Shown here piece by piece: positions 41,505 to 52,153 of a DNA stretch of 55,689 bases. Under the pieces are notes generated by a model. That model was not told the DNA's origin and did not search any database. It saw only the letters and a list, made by a program, of their open reading frames with translations. Each line of letters starts with the position of its first letter. Position 1 is the first letter of the stretch. Source of the stretch: Prochlorococcus sp. AG-315-I14 (lineage in GTDB: Bacteria > Cyanobacteriota > Cyanobacteriia > PCC-6307 > Cyanobiaceae). The stretch spans positions 1 through 55,689 of the forward strand of contig QBWF01000005.1 of assembly GCA_003283665.1 (NCBI GenBank). The letters are read 5' to 3'. A program made the translations under genes and the position numbers.

Positions 41505-43157
41505 ATGAGCTATCAATTAAATACGATCAGATCTCTAATTGATAAACATTTATCTCTTCAGTGGTGTAGGGAAAATGTAGTGATCCCGTTGAGTATTGAG
41601 CCCAGCCTTCCCCCTAAGCAAAATAAGATTGTCATAGCTGTCGGAAATATCAGTTATCTAGGAACTATTGGTGATTTCTTAAAACATAAAATTTCATCAA
41701 AAGGATTGGATTGTTGTTTTATTGAATTGTCTATTGATGAAATACAGTCTCTGTTAGATCAAGTTTCTGAGGAAAGATTATTCAATAGACAAAACAATGA
41801 AAATAAGAATTTATCAGAAATTGATGTTATTGAATCATTAAGTGATGCTGCTGAAGAAGAAAAGGAAGAATCAGTAGTTAAATTTGAATTTGAAAGTAGT
41901 GAAGAAGCAATGATAGAAGATGAATATATAGATAAAGAATTAGATTTATCTATGGAAATGCAAGGAAATAAAATTCAAAAGGCAGCTGCGACAGTTTTAA
42001 TAGATTCTTGTGTTAAAGGTGCCTCTGATATTCATATTGACCCTCGTGAGAATTGCACAATAATTCGTTTAAGAATAGATGGGGAATTGGCTGATTATGT
42101 AAGTATGCCAAAACTTGCAGGCCTTAAATTAACAGCTTGTTTAAAGAACATGGCAAAGATGGATATTGCTGAAAAAAGAGCTTCGCAAGATGGAAAAATC
42201 ATGCGAACGTATCAGAACAAATCACTTGATTTTAGGTGCTCAACTGCGCCAGGAAAATATGGAGAAAAAATGGTTCTTAGATATTTAAATAATGATACTC
42301 AAATACTTAATTTAGATTTACTTATTCAAAATCAAGATATTAGATCTAAATTCAGAGAAATAACGAATCAAGTAAACGGTATCGTTATCGTTTCTGGTCC
42401 AACAGGCTCAGGTAAATCAACAATATTAGCTTCTACTTTAAGAGAGATAGATGATGGCAGCTTAAACATAGTTACGGCTGAAGATCCTATTGAATATGAC
42501 ATGGGAGGAGCGATTCAACAATTTCCTGTTCTCAGAGCAAAAGGTCAAACATTTGCAAATTTATTGAGAACTTTTCTTCGTCAGGACCCTGATGTGATTC
42601 TTATAAGTGAAACAAGAGATCCTGAGACCGCAGAGTCATCTATGGATGCAGCAGAAACTGGGCATTTGGTTTTTACAACATTGCATGCTAACAGCGCTGC
42701 AACTTCTCTTACAAGATTATTAGATATGGAGGTCCCTCCTTATAAATTAACTGCTTCATTGAGAGGAATACTAGCTCAAAGACTTTTAAGAAAAGTTTGC
42801 TCTAGCTGCAGCATTGAAAGACCATTATCTAACACCGAAGCCAAAATCACAGGCTTAAATACAGGTACACCAGTGAAAGTGGCAACATGCTTATCTGCTG
42901 AACAAAAAAGTCAACGGAAAAAGGAAGGAACTCTTTGTGATGAATGTATGGGGAGAGGATACAAGGGAAGAGTAGGCATCTTTGAGTTGTTAACAATTAC
43001 TAGACCAATATCAAATGCAATTAGACAACAACTTTCAACTCAAGAAATCGAAGATATAGCTATCGCTGAAGGAATGTTGACTATGAAAGGTTATGCGGTC
43101 CAGTTGATAGAGCAAAAACTCACAACAGTTGCAGAACTAACCAAGGTTTGTAGATAA
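41505..43157 (+). CDS. PilB/GspE-type assembly ATPase
   Basis: 550 aa from ATG 41505 (GTG at 41493 also in frame). An N-terminal GspE/MshEN-like part (about 1-90) and an acidic linker (EEEKEESVVKFEFESSEEAM) precede the ATPase core: SDIHIDPREN, Walker A SGPTGSGKSTI, EDPIEYDMGGA, DPDVILISETRDPETA (Ser in place of the usual Gly), TTLHANSAATSLTRLLDME, and cysteine pairs VCSSC and LCDEC for zinc. It polymerises pilins or pseudopilins. Adjacent pilin genes suggest they are its substrates; PilC, PilT and secretin genes are not in this window. Confidence 0.9.
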   Translation: MSYQLNTIRSLIDKHLSLQWCRENVVIPLSIEPSLPPKQNKIVIAVGNISYLGTIGDFLKHKISSKGLDCCFIELSIDEIQSLLDQVSEERLFNRQNNENKNLSEIDVIESLSDAAEEEKEESVVKFEFESSEEAMIEDEYIDKELDLSMEMQGNKIQKAAATVLIDSCVKGASDIHIDPRENCTIIRLRIDGELADYVSMPKLAGLKLTACLKNMAKMDIAEKRASQDGKIMRTYQNKSLDFRCSTAPGKYGEKMVLRYLNNDTQILNLDLLIQNQDIRSKFREITNQVNGIVIVSGPTGSGKSTILASTLREIDDGSLNIVTAEDPIEYDMGGAIQQFPVLRAKGQTFANLLRTFLRQDPDVILISETRDPETAESSMDAAETGHLVFTTLHANSAATSLTRLLDMEVPPYKLTASLRGILAQRLLRKVCSSCSIERPLSNTEAKITGLNTGTPVKVATCLSAEQKSQRKKEGTLCDECMGRGYKGRVGIFELLTITRPISNAIRQQLSTQEIEDIAIAEGMLTMKGYAVQLIEQKLTTVAELTKVCR

Positions 43158-43204
43158 AACTATGAAGTTAAAAAAGAATCTTTGAATATTTTTTCTATTA
43201 ACAA

Positions 43205-44914
43205 TTAAAGTAATAGATATCTCTGTGCAAGAGGTAAAGATTCAGCTGGTTCACAAGTTAAAAGTTCACCATTTGCAAAAACTTCATAAGTTTGAGGGTC
43301 AACTTCTATTTTTGGCCTTGCATTATTGAGTTTCATTGATTGTTTGGATATCTCTCTTGTGTTTTTCACAGCAGCATAAGATCGTTCTAATTTAAGTTGT
43401 TCTGGTACACCTGCGTTGATAGCAGTTTCACTTAAGAAAGTGAGGCAACTAGAATTTATAGCTTTCCCAAATGCGGAAAACATTGGTCGGCCATGTACAG
43501 GTTGAGGTGTCGGTATTGAGGCATTAGCATCGCCCATTTGTGCCCATACAATAGATCCCCCTTTAATTACCAAGTCTGGTTTTATTCCGAAAAAGCCTGG
43601 TTTCCAAAGGACTAAGTCAGCAAGTTTTCCAACTTCAACAGAACCAACATGACTACTAATTCCATGCGCTATTGCAGGGTTAACGGTCACCTTTGATATG
43701 TATCTTTTAATACGATGATTATCATTTCTGTCATTATCTTCTGGTAAAGCACCTCTTTGAACTTTCATTTTATGGGCAGTTTGAAAAGTTCTACTAATAA
43801 CTTCTCCAACTCTTCCCATAGCTTGAGAGTCACTAGCAATAATAGAAAAAGCTCCTAAATCGTGGAGTATGTCCTCAGCAGCAATAGTCTCTCTACGTAT
43901 TCTGGACTCTGCAAATGCAACATCCTCAGGAATTTTGGGATCCAAGTGATGGCAAACCATCAACATATCTAAATGCTCTTCCAGAGTATTTAGAGTGAAA
44001 GGTCTAGTCGGATTTGTACTACTTGGAATAACATTAGATTCTCCACAAATCTTGATAATGTCAGGAGCATGACCACCTCCAGCTCCTTCTGTATGGAAGG
44101 TATGAATTGTTCTTCCTTTTATTGCCCGAATCGTATCTTCAACAAAACCAGCCTCATTTAAAGTATCTGTATGAATACAAACTTGTACATCTAACTGATC
44201 CGCAACACTTAGGCAAGAATCAATACAAGCCGGTGTCGTTCCCCAGTCCTCATGAAGCTTTAATCCACAAGCACCCGCTCTCACTTGTTCTTCTAATGCT
44301 GATTTATTCGTTGCATTACCTTTTCCAAAAAATCCCAAATTAACAGGAAATCCCTCCGCTGATTGCAGCATTCTTGAGATATGAAATGCTCCTGGTGTAC
44401 ATGTCGTTGCATTGGTGCCTGTTGCTGGACCTGTCCCTCCTCCAAGCATTGTGGTAATCCCACTAGCTAAAGCAGTTTCTATTTGTTGTGGACAGATAAA
44501 ATGAATATGACTATCAATAGCTCCTGCAGTAATAATGTTTCCTTCTCCTGCTATTGCTTCTGTACTAGCTCCTACAATAATATTGACACCTTCTTGAGTA
44601 TCTGGATTCCCAGCTTTTCCGATACCTGAAATTTTTCCGTCTTTAATACCAATATCAGCTTTAACAATTCCCCACCAATCAAGAATAAGTGCATTGGTAA
44701 TAACTGTATCTACAACTCCATTATCTCTAGTTTGTTGTGATTGTCCCATCCCATCACGAATAACTTTGCCTCCACCAAATTTAACTTCGTCTCCATAGTG
44801 AGTATGATCTTGTTCAACTTCGAGAATCAAGTCTGTATCAGCAAGTCTAATGCGATCACCTTTTGTAGGGCCATAAGTCTCGGCATAAGCTTGACGTGAG
44901 ATTTTGAAAGGCAT
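43205..44914 (-). CDS. ureC: Urease subunit alpha
   Basis: 569 aa, full length. Active-site parts: [11 protein letters not shown] (nickel His pair), [12 protein letters not shown] (carbamylated Lys), [27 protein letters not shown], flap [20 protein letters not shown] with the mobile His, and [16 protein letters not shown] (nickel Asp). It hydrolyses urea to ammonia and carbamate. Last gene of the ureDABC set; its start is 4 bp after ureB. Confidence 0.98.
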   Translation of the reverse strand: MPFKISRQAYAETYGPTKGDRIRLADTDLILEVEQDHTHYGDEVKFGGGKVIRDGMGQSQQTRDNGVVDTVITNALILDWWGIVKADIGIKDGKISGIGKAGNPDTQEGVNIIVGASTEAIAGEGNIITAGAIDSHIHFICPQQIETALASGITTMLGGGTGPATGTNATTCTPGAFHISRMLQSAEGFPVNLGFFGKGNATNKSALEEQVRAGACGLKLHEDWGTTPACIDSCLSVADQLDVQVCIHTDTLNEAGFVEDTIRAIKGRTIHTFHTEGAGGGHAPDIIKICGESNVIPSSTNPTRPFTLNTLEEHLDMLMVCHHLDPKIPEDVAFAESRIRRETIAAEDILHDLGAFSIIASDSQAMGRVGEVISRTFQTAHKMKVQRGALPEDNDRNDNHRIKRYISKVTVNPAIAHGISSHVGSVEVGKLADLVLWKPGFFGIKPDLVIKGGSIVWAQMGDANASIPTPQPVHGRPMFSAFGKAINSSCLTFLSETAINAGVPEQLKLERSYAAVKNTREISKQSMKLNNARPKIEVDPQTYEVFANGELLTCEPAESLPLAQRYLLL

Positions 44915-44918
44915 TTAA

Positions 44919-45236
44919 TTAATGTAGTGAATCGTTTATAAGTCCGTTGAAGCCAAAGACCTTACGGTCTCCTGCGTAAGGCACAAGATCAACCTCTCTC
45001 TGATCACCTGGCTCAAACCTAATAGCAGTACCAGCTGGGATGTCTAACCGCATACCAATAGATCGTTGACGATCAAATTCCAGGCCGTTATTAGATTCAA
45101 AGAAATGATAATGAGAACCTACTTGAATTGGTCGATCGGAAATATTAGCGACTTTAAGAGTTGTGATGTCTCTACCTTGATTTAATTCGATGAAACCATC
45201 TTCGGGAATAAGTTCTCCAGGGATTAAATTTGACAT
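44919..45236 (-). CDS. ureB: Urease subunit beta
   Basis: 105 aa: [68 protein letters not shown]. Structural subunit of the trimeric urease. Lies 8 bp after ureA and 4 bp before ureC. Confidence 0.97.
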   Translation of the reverse strand: MSNLIPGELIPEDGFIELNQGRDITTLKVANISDRPIQVGSHYHFFESNNGLEFDRQRSIGMRLDIPAGTAIRFEPGDQREVDLVPYAGDRKVFGFNGLINDSLH

Positions 45237-45244
45237 GATTTTAA

Positions 45245-45547
45245 TTAACTAATTGGATTGTGAAGTGTTACCAGTTTTGTTCCATCTGGGAAAACGGCTT
45301 CTATTTGAACTTCATCGATTAGCTCGGGTACACCCTCCATAACTTGTTCTTTTGTGAGCCATGTTGTCCCCTCAGTCATTAAAGTTGAGACATTTTTTCC
45401 ATCTCTTGCACCTTCAAGTACTTGAAAGCTAAGCCAAGCAACAGCTTCTGGATGATTTAATTTAAGTCCCCTTTTCAATCTTCGCTCTGCAAGAAGAGCA
45501 GCCGTAACCACAAGTAATTTGTCTTTTTCTTGAGGACTTAAGTACAT
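45245..45547 (-). CDS. ureA: Urease subunit gamma
   Basis: 100 aa: [72 protein letters not shown]. Complete family match. Follows ureD by 52 bp. Confidence 0.97.
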   Translation of the reverse strand: MYLSPQEKDKLLVVTAALLAERRLKRGLKLNHPEAVAWLSFQVLEGARDGKNVSTLMTEGTTWLTKEQVMEGVPELIDEVQIEAVFPDGTKLVTLHNPIS

Positions 45548-45599
45548 TTTTTAATTATTACAAAATCATTTTACTGGGATTCAATTCCAGAAAAGTTCA

Positions 45600-46520
45600 T
45601 CATGGACAATCTGTATCTGTTAATGCATTCTCTTGCATAGGCCAAATCCTCATATAATCAGGAATAGTAGATTTCCTTAAAACTCGTGTAAGACTCCAAA
45701 TTCTATAAAACCAAAATCGAGCTGATTGCGTTGATGTACCTCTATACCTTGCTGAAATACCATTATCAAGCAGGCTGCAAGTCATGAATCCTTGAAGCCC
45801 TTCTCTTCGTTGACGACATTCTTCTAATAATTTTGATAAGGCTTGTTTGTTTGTACTTTTGGGTGTTACCCATGTTAACGATCCAAATACTGGCTGATCA
45901 TCTAAACCATGAATTGATTCAAGCGCATTACCGGAAAGTTCTAGTCGATCACTGAATTCATATTGCTTCCCCTTGCTACTCTCTCTAAAGATCTCTAAAG
46001 AGGATCTCCATACTCCAGATCCAAGTTTTTCTCCTATTGCAGTTCGTCCTAAGCGAACCAAATCAACACATAGGAAACTTGATGAGTTGTCCAACTTAAC
46101 AGTCATATTCTGTTCAAAAAGCCCCCCTTGATAAATAATTAGTTCTTGAGGCATCCATTCAAAGTCAGCATTTTTTTCAATATGAAAAAAACAATTTTGA
46201 TTTGACCAGATCCCTTCTGGATTCAATTTTGATCTACCTCTACTTCCATAAACTTTTTGAGCTGCAACTGAAGAACATATTGCACTACTATTTTCTTCAG
46301 CATTTACATTTATCGTTAGTTGGTCACCTCCCACAATCCCTCCTGCACTGTGAAGGATGGGAACTTCACACCTCCCATCCTCTTTGTTGTTGAACACTTT
46401 CATTATTTTTAGAGGAGCTTTGCACTTGGCTTGATGGATAGTTATTAAATTGTCAATGTCTCTGGATCCTGGCTTCTTAAAAAGTCTTAGATCACAAGTT
46501 CCATGCCATTTAGAAGTCAT
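45600..46520 (-). CDS. ureD: Urease accessory protein UreD
   Basis: 306 aa: ILHSAGGIVGGDQLTINVNA, AAQKVYGSRG, WMPQELIIYQGG, LVRLGRTAIGEKLGSGVWRS. UreD/UreH binds apo-urease and, with UreF and UreG, forms the complex that inserts nickel. First gene of the minus-strand urease operon, divergent from ureE. Confidence 0.95.
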   Translation of the reverse strand: MTSKWHGTCDLRLFKKPGSRDIDNLITIHQAKCKAPLKIMKVFNNKEDGRCEVPILHSAGGIVGGDQLTINVNAEENSSAICSSVAAQKVYGSRGRSKLNPEGIWSNQNCFFHIEKNADFEWMPQELIIYQGGLFEQNMTVKLDNSSSFLCVDLVRLGRTAIGEKLGSGVWRSSLEIFRESSKGKQYEFSDRLELSGNALESIHGLDDQPVFGSLTWVTPKSTNKQALSKLLEECRQRREGLQGFMTCSLLDNGISARYRGTSTQSARFWFYRIWSLTRVLRKSTIPDYMRIWPMQENALTDTDCP

Positions 46521-46622
46521 TTATTCGTTGTATCATTTAAATTAAAAAAATATTGAGGAAATAAGAATTCTTTAAACTTGTAGATATAACCGTTAAAATC
46601 TAAATCCACAACTAATTGAAAT

Positions 46623-47063
46623 TTGTCAGAGACAATAATCTATCTCACAGAGAGAACAAGTACACAGGCCAACGAAAATTGTCTGATACTATCTTTATCT
46701 GCGAAAGAGAGAGTCCAACTACGAGGGAAGCGATCCACCTTAAATGGAATTGAGGTTATTTTAAATTTACCTCGAGGCGGCGGCAGGTTGATTCCTGGAG
46801 AGGTTTTAAAAAGTGATGATTCATTATTTTATGTAACCATCGAGGCCGCTAAAGAGGATTTAATAAAAGTAAGTTCAGACAATAGATTGAAATTATTAAA
46901 AGCTGCATATCATTTAGGTAATAGACATGTTGCGATAGAGTTTCATGAGAGAGATATATATTTACTAAACGATGTAGTTATGAGGAAAATGTTAGAACAA
47001 CAAGGATTCGAAATAGAATTTGCTCAATGTGCTTTCTCTCCCGAGATTGGAGCTTATAAATAA
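46623..47063 (+). CDS. ureE: Urease nickel metallochaperone UreE
   Basis: 146 aa from TTG 46623. RVQLRGKRSTLNGIEVILNL, PRGGGRLIPGEVL, AYHLGNRHVAIEFHERDIYL. It carries nickel to the UreDFG complex. The C-terminus ends without a His-rich tail, so it has only the interdomain metal site. Starts the plus-strand ureEFG set. Confidence 0.93.
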   Translation: MSETIIYLTERTSTQANENCLILSLSAKERVQLRGKRSTLNGIEVILNLPRGGGRLIPGEVLKSDDSLFYVTIEAAKEDLIKVSSDNRLKLLKAAYHLGNRHVAIEFHERDIYLLNDVVMRKMLEQQGFEIEFAQCAFSPEIGAYK

Positions 47064-47084
47064 AAATCTTGATAAAATCAATTA

Positions 47085-47756
47085 ATGCAACTTGAGTTTT
47101 TACAATTATTAAGTCCATCATTACCAGTTGGTGCTTTTAGTTACTCAGAAGGATTGGAGTGGCTTGTTCAAAATAAAAAAGTAAATAACGAGACAACTCT
47201 TTTTAATTGGATCGAAAGTGAGCTTTCTAGAGGTCAGTTAACAATTGAGGCAAGCTCAATTTCTTATATAATGAAAGATTTAGTTGATTGGAAGAATAAT
47301 CGAGATGTCCAACATAAATTTGTTATTGAAGAGTGGAATTCTTGGCTTAGTTCTTTAAGAGATTCTCCAGATGTTAGATCTCAACAAACACAAATGGGTG
47401 AATCTTTATTACAGCTTCTCATTGATCTAGATCACCCTCTTCCTGACAATGAAAAGAAGTTCATATGGCCGATAGCTTGGGCATGGGCTGGAGTATGTTG
47501 GAATATCCCCCCAATTGATTTAGTCGAGGGATTTTTATATAGTTGGGTAGCTAATCAATTAAGTGCAGCATTAAGGTTATTGTCATTAGGGCCAACAAAA
47601 GCTCAAAAACTTCAAAAAAAATCTCTATTAATTATTAAGTCTCAAGCAAATTACTTATCACAGCAAAATCCAAAAGAAATTTGGATTAGCGATGTTGGTG
47701 CAATCATGGCCCAACAATCGCATGTAGAACTTTATTCAAGATTATTTAGAAGCTAA
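47085..47756 (+). CDS. ureF: Urease accessory protein UreF
   Basis: 223 aa: [35 protein letters not shown]-like helix [32 protein letters not shown]. GTPase-regulating partner of UreG. Its stop shares a base with the ureG start (TAATG). Confidence 0.95.
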   Translation: MQLEFLQLLSPSLPVGAFSYSEGLEWLVQNKKVNNETTLFNWIESELSRGQLTIEASSISYIMKDLVDWKNNRDVQHKFVIEEWNSWLSSLRDSPDVRSQQTQMGESLLQLLIDLDHPLPDNEKKFIWPIAWAWAGVCWNIPPIDLVEGFLYSWVANQLSAALRLLSLGPTKAQKLQKKSLLIIKSQANYLSQQNPKEIWISDVGAIMAQQSHVELYSRLFRS

Positions 47757-48364
47757 TGGAAAGTAAATTAAGAGTAGGAATTGCTGGCCCAGTTGGTTCT
47801 GGTAAAACGGCTATTATTCAAAAACTATGTGAAAACCTTAAAGATCAATTAGAAATCGCAGTAGTAACTAATGACATTTATACGCAAGAAGATGCAAAAT
47901 TTTTAACTAATTCAAAGGCTTTAGCACCTGAGCGTATTAAAGGAGTTGAAACTGGAGGATGTCCACATACAGCGATAAGGGAAGATTGTTCTATAAATCG
48001 CATTGCGGTTGAAGAGTTAGAACAAAGGTTTTCAAATTTAGATTTAGTATTTGTAGAAAGCGGTGGAGATAATCTTGCCGCCAGCTTTAGCCCTGAGTTG
48101 GTAGATATATGTGTTTATATCATTGATGTTGCTGCTGGAGACAAGATCCCAAGGAAAGGTGGACCAGGCATAACTCGTTCTGATTTATTAGTTATAAATA
48201 AGATTGATCTTGCTGAAATGGTGGGTGCCAGTTTGAAAGTAATGGAGAGGGACACTTTATTAATGAGGGGTGATCTTCCATGGTGCTTCACAAATACAAA
48301 GACAGGAGAGGGGATAAACAGAATTGAAGATTTTTTGTGTAATCAAATACCTTTTTCTATATAA
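47756..48364 (+). CDS. ureG: Urease accessory GTPase UreG
   Basis: 202 aa: P-loop [35 protein letters not shown], nickel-binding [19 protein letters not shown] (Cys-Pro-His), [35 protein letters not shown] hydrolysis drives nickel transfer to urease. Confidence 0.98.
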   Translation: MESKLRVGIAGPVGSGKTAIIQKLCENLKDQLEIAVVTNDIYTQEDAKFLTNSKALAPERIKGVETGGCPHTAIREDCSINRIAVEELEQRFSNLDLVFVESGGDNLAASFSPELVDICVYIIDVAAGDKIPRKGGPGITRSDLLVINKIDLAEMVGASLKVMERDTLLMRGDLPWCFTNTKTGEGINRIEDFLCNQIPFSI

Positions 48365-48367
48365 AGA

Positions 48368-48381
48368 GTATTGACAGATAC
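48368..48381 (+). promoter_or_regulatory. NtcA-binding site upstream of urtA
   Basis: GTA-TTGACAGA-TAC is a perfect GTA-N8-TAC palindromic box, 128 bp before the urtA ATG, with a TAAACT (TA-N3-T) 26 nt downstream at about 48407 that may be the -10 box. Spacing to the -10 is slightly longer than typical. Confidence 0.75.
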
Positions 48382-48508
48382 GTAAATTTATCTTCTTTTC
48401 GAGAAATAAACTAAAACGTCTTATTAGCTACAAAAGGAAAGTTGTTCATTTAGATACATTCCGTTCAACCCCCAAAGGTGGGCAATCAACTAATTTAGTT
48501 AGTAATTC

Positions 48509-49786
48509 ATGAAGCTTTCAAAGCGTATTTTTGCAGGTTTAGCGACTGCCTCTTTAGCCGTAACTGTTACTGCTTGTGGTGGGTCAGATTCATCAGGCAA
48601 CTTTGATGACACAGTAACTGTTGGGATTCTCCATTCTCTATCAGGGACAATGGCAATATCGGAATCAACTCTTGTTGATACAGAGAAAATGGCTATTGAG
48701 GAAATCAATGCAGCTGGCGGGGTAACAGTCGATGGAAAAAGCTACAAAATTAAGTACATCGTTGAAGATGGTGCCTCAGATTGGCCTACCTTTGCTGAGA
48801 AATCTAAGAAGTTAATCGACCAGGATGGAGTACCCGTTGTCTTTGGTGGCTGGACATCTGCAAGTCGTAAGGCAATGCTTCCGGTTTATGAATCTAAAGA
48901 TGCATTCCTTTATTACCCAATACAATATGAAGCCCAAGAGTGCTCCAATAACATCTTCTATACCGGAGCAACTCCTAATCAGCAATCCGAGCCTGCTACA
49001 GATTTCATGTACAAGCGCTCACCAGCTGCTGGAGGAGATTTCTTCTTAGTTGGTTCTGATTATGTTTTCCCAAGAACTTCTAATACAATTACTAAAGCTC
49101 AAGTTAAACAACTTGGCGGTAAAGTTGTTGGAGAAGATTACCTTCCTTTGGGTAACACAGAGGTAGCACCTATTATATCCAAGATAAAAGTTGCTCTTCC
49201 TGATGGCGGAATAATCATTAACACCTTGAATGGTGACCAAAACGTAGCTTTCTTCAAACAAATCCAGGACGCAGGAATCACTCCTTCCAACGGTTATTAC
49301 GTAATGAACTACTCCATTGCGGAAGAAGAAATTAGCACAATTGGACCTGAGTTCCTTGAGGGCCACTATGGTGCTTGGAACTACATGATGTCTATTGATA
49401 CTCCAGCCTCTAAGAAATTTGCTAAGAGCTTTAAGAAGAGATGGGGTAGTGATCGTGTTGTAGCTGATCCTCAAGAATCTGCTTATAACATGGTTTATCT
49501 TTGGAAGCAGGCAGTTGAAGATGCCGGTACATTTGATGACAATGCGGTTAGAGAAGCATTGGTTGGACAGACATTCGATGCTCCTCAAGGCCCCGTGGAG
49601 GTTATGGCAAACCATCACCTATCTCAAACAGTGAGAATTGGTGAAATCAACGCAAAGGGTGGATTTACAATCCTTGAAGAAACTGGAGTTGTTGAACCAC
49701 AAGCGTGGAACCAAAAACATCCAAGTTCAAAAGGTTATGCATGTGATTGGACTGATCCTAAGAAAGGTGAAAAATATAGAATGTGA
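48509..49786 (+). CDS. urtA: Urea ABC transporter, substrate-binding lipoprotein
   Basis: 425 aa. Signal with lipobox (LAVTVTACGGSDSSG, Cys lipidated), then VGILHSLSGTMAISESTLVD, FGGWTSASRKAMLPVYESKD, FLYYPIQYEAQECSNNIFYT, LPLGNTEVAPIISKI. It binds urea in the periplasm for UrtBCDE. First gene of the uptake operon, preceded by an NtcA box and followed by a hairpin before urtB. Confidence 0.97.
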   Translation: MKLSKRIFAGLATASLAVTVTACGGSDSSGNFDDTVTVGILHSLSGTMAISESTLVDTEKMAIEEINAAGGVTVDGKSYKIKYIVEDGASDWPTFAEKSKKLIDQDGVPVVFGGWTSASRKAMLPVYESKDAFLYYPIQYEAQECSNNIFYTGATPNQQSEPATDFMYKRSPAAGGDFFLVGSDYVFPRTSNTITKAQVKQLGGKVVGEDYLPLGNTEVAPIISKIKVALPDGGIIINTLNGDQNVAFFKQIQDAGITPSNGYYVMNYSIAEEEISTIGPEFLEGHYGAWNYMMSIDTPASKKFAKSFKKRWGSDRVVADPQESAYNMVYLWKQAVEDAGTFDDNAVREALVGQTFDAPQGPVEVMANHHLSQTVRIGEINAKGGFTILEETGVVEPQAWNQKHPSSKGYACDWTDPKKGEKYRM

Positions 49787-49816
49787 TTCAATTTTGACTT
49801 ATAAATAGATTCTAAT

Positions 49817-49840
49817 AAGGAGCCTTCGGGCTCCTTAATT
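49817..49840 (+). terminator. Attenuator-type hairpin between urtA and urtB
   Basis: AAGGAGCC-TTCG-GGCTCCTT is a perfect eight-pair stem with a UUCG loop, followed by AATTTCTG, not a long T run. It probably protects or partly terminates the transcript so that urtA is made in excess over urtBCDE. Confidence 0.75.
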
Positions 49841-49864
49841 TCTGTAAAAATAGAAACTAATCTA

Positions 49865-51022
49865 GTGCAAATTATTTTTGAAAGTCTTTTTAATGGCGTT
49901 GCCATTGGTTCTGTTTTGCTTATCGCCGCACTGGGATTAGCAATTGTCTTTGGACTCATGGGTGTTATTAATCTTGCTCACGGTGAGTTAATGATGCTTG
50001 GAGCTTATTCAACTTACATAACTCAATTAATTTTCAAACAAGTTTCTTTTTTAAAACCATTCTATGACTCCTATGTCATTGTTGCTATTGGAATTGCTTT
50101 TTTAGTTAGTGGAACAGTTGGCATTCTTTTAGAACGAACAGTTATTAAACGTCTCTATGGAAGTCCTCTTGAGACTCTTTTAGCGACATGGGGGGTTAGT
50201 CTAATTCTCCAACAATTTGTCAGGAGCGTTCCACTTGCTTATGGAAGTGGGCTGGTTATAGCAATTTTTATTGGCTTAATTACACCACTATTTTTGTCAG
50301 ATGATTTACTTCGTGGAGATAAAGGTAGATTAATCAGGTCAGGTACTTGGGGCATGTCTGCATTAATAGGAGTAGCAACAGGAGGTGTTTTATCATCTTT
50401 AGTAAGTAAGCTTGGTCGCGCTAGTGCAAGAAATGTTGATGTTACTGCCCCCTCCTGGATGAGAGGAGGAATTGATTTTTTGGGAAGCACTTATCCTAAA
50501 ACACGTCTGTTAATAATTCTGATTACACTTATATCTGTTCTTGTTGTTATTTTCTTTCTTGATAAAACAGCTTGGGGGCTTCGGATTAGAGCAGTCACTC
50601 AAAATAGATCCATGAGTGAATGTTTAGGTATTTCAACAGAGAAAGTAGATATCATCACTTTTGGAATTGGTTCTGGTATTGCTGGTGTTGCAGGTGTAGC
50701 TGTATCACTTCTTGGTTCAGTTGGTCCAAATGTAGGCGTAAATTATATCGTTGGATGTTTCATGGTTGTAGTCCTTGGTGGGGTTGGCAATTTACTAGGA
50801 ACAATCCTTGCTTCTTTCTCAATTGGGATAATGACTGATTTGATTGGAGCAGGAAGACTTCTAACGATTTGGCCAGATATGCCTTCACCTTTAGCTTCGA
50901 TAGTAGATTTCTTTGCGACAACAAGCATGGCTAGAGTCATGATATTTGCCCTAATAGTTTTATTTTTGCAATTTAGTCCAACAGGGATGTTCCCTCAGAA
51001 AGGAAGAATGGTGGAGTCTTAA
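49865..51022 (+). CDS. urtB: Urea ABC transporter permease UrtB
   Basis: 385 aa, GTG start at 49865. LivH-type permease: LFNGVAIGSVLLIAALGLAI, VINLAHGELMMLGAYSTYI, AVTQNRSMSECLGISTEKVD and a long hydrophobic series. Inner-membrane half of the urea channel. Confidence 0.95.
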   Translation: MQIIFESLFNGVAIGSVLLIAALGLAIVFGLMGVINLAHGELMMLGAYSTYITQLIFKQVSFLKPFYDSYVIVAIGIAFLVSGTVGILLERTVIKRLYGSPLETLLATWGVSLILQQFVRSVPLAYGSGLVIAIFIGLITPLFLSDDLLRGDKGRLIRSGTWGMSALIGVATGGVLSSLVSKLGRASARNVDVTAPSWMRGGIDFLGSTYPKTRLLIILITLISVLVVIFFLDKTAWGLRIRAVTQNRSMSECLGISTEKVDIITFGIGSGIAGVAGVAVSLLGSVGPNVGVNYIVGCFMVVVLGGVGNLLGTILASFSIGIMTDLIGAGRLLTIWPDMPSPLASIVDFFATTSMARVMIFALIVLFLQFSPTGMFPQKGRMVES

Positions 51023-51025
51023 TTT

Positions 51026-52153
51026 ATGTCAATTATTTCTACAAAAAAAAATTGGATCAACCTAATTATCTGGGTTGTAATTATTGCCTTAATTATTGCT
51101 GCACCAACTTTTCTTCCGGTTTTCAGATTGAATCTCTTAGGTAGGTACCTATCCCTTGCAATTGTTGCACTTGGAGTTGATTTGATTTGGGGATTTACTG
51201 GAATGTTGAGCTTAGGTCAAGGAATTTTCTTTGCTTTAGGTGGCTATTGCGCCGCAATGTTTCTTCAATTGAATAGTTCAGAAGGATTTCCCAATGGTAT
51301 CCCAGAATTTTTTGGTTTATATGGCATAGAAAAACTTCCATTTTTCTGGGAACCTTATAAAAATTCAATTTTTACTCTTATTTCTATTTGGTTGCTACCG
51401 GCAATAATTGCTGGTCTTCTTGGTTATTTAGTTTTTAGAAATAGAATTAAAGGTGTTTATTTTTCAATCCTTACACAAGCAGCTCTTCTTGTTTTCTTCA
51501 ATTTCTTCAATGGTCAACAGAAACTAATAAATGGAACAAATGGTTTAAAAACAGACGTGACGGAACTTTTTGGACAAATGGTAGGTTCAGAAATAATGCA
51601 AAGAGGGTTCTTTTGGTTAACTGCAATTTTAGTTATATTTGCATGGCTTTTTTCACGTTGGATTGTTCGCGATAGGTTTGGAGACATCTTGATTGGAATT
51701 AGAGATGATGAACCTAGAGTCCGCTTTACTGGTTACAATCCAGTTGTTTTTAAAACCATAATTTTTTCAATAGCAGGTGGATTAGCAGGAATTTCAGGAG
51801 CTTTATATACAGTTCAATCCGGTATAGTTTCACCTCAGTTTATGACTGTTCCTTTTTCTATTGAAATGGTTATTTGGGTTGCGGTTGGAGGAAGAGGAAC
51901 TTTACTTGGTGCAATTTTAGGAGCTGTTTTCATCAATTATGCAAAAAGTTTAGTTAGTGAAGCACTACCAGCAAGCTGGATGTTTATACAAGGCGGGTTA
52001 TTTATTTTTGTTGTAACAGCACTCCCCGAAGGTGTTTTAGGCTGGATAAGAAGAGGTGGTCTAAAGGAATTACTTTATTTGATAGGCATTAATAAAAAGC
52101 TTAAAACATATCCAAGTCTTGAAGTCAACGAACAAGGTGAGGTGAAATCATGA
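51026..52153 (+). CDS. urtC: Urea ABC transporter permease UrtC
   Basis: 375 aa LivM-type permease: LAIVALGVDLIWGFTGMLSL, GQGIFFALGGYCAAMFLQL, IGIRDDEPRVRFTGYNPVVF. Starts 3 bp after urtB; its TGA overlaps the urtD ATG (ATGA). Confidence 0.95.
   Translation: MSIISTKKNWINLIIWVVIIALIIAAPTFLPVFRLNLLGRYLSLAIVALGVDLIWGFTGMLSLGQGIFFALGGYCAAMFLQLNSSEGFPNGIPEFFGLYGIEKLPFFWEPYKNSIFTLISIWLLPAIIAGLLGYLVFRNRIKGVYFSILTQAALLVFFNFFNGQQKLINGTNGLKTDVTELFGQMVGSEIMQRGFFWLTAILVIFAWLFSRWIVRDRFGDILIGIRDDEPRVRFTGYNPVVFKTIIFSIAGGLAGISGALYTVQSGIVSPQFMTVPFSIEMVIWVAVGGRGTLLGAILGAVFINYAKSLVSEALPASWMFIQGGLFIFVVTALPEGVLGWIRRGGLKELLYLIGINKKLKTYPSLEVNEQGEVKS

Noticed and set aside
46521..46622. NtcA box between ureD and ureE
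   Set aside because: GTA-GATATAAC-CGT is the closest match, but the right half-site is wrong in most positions.
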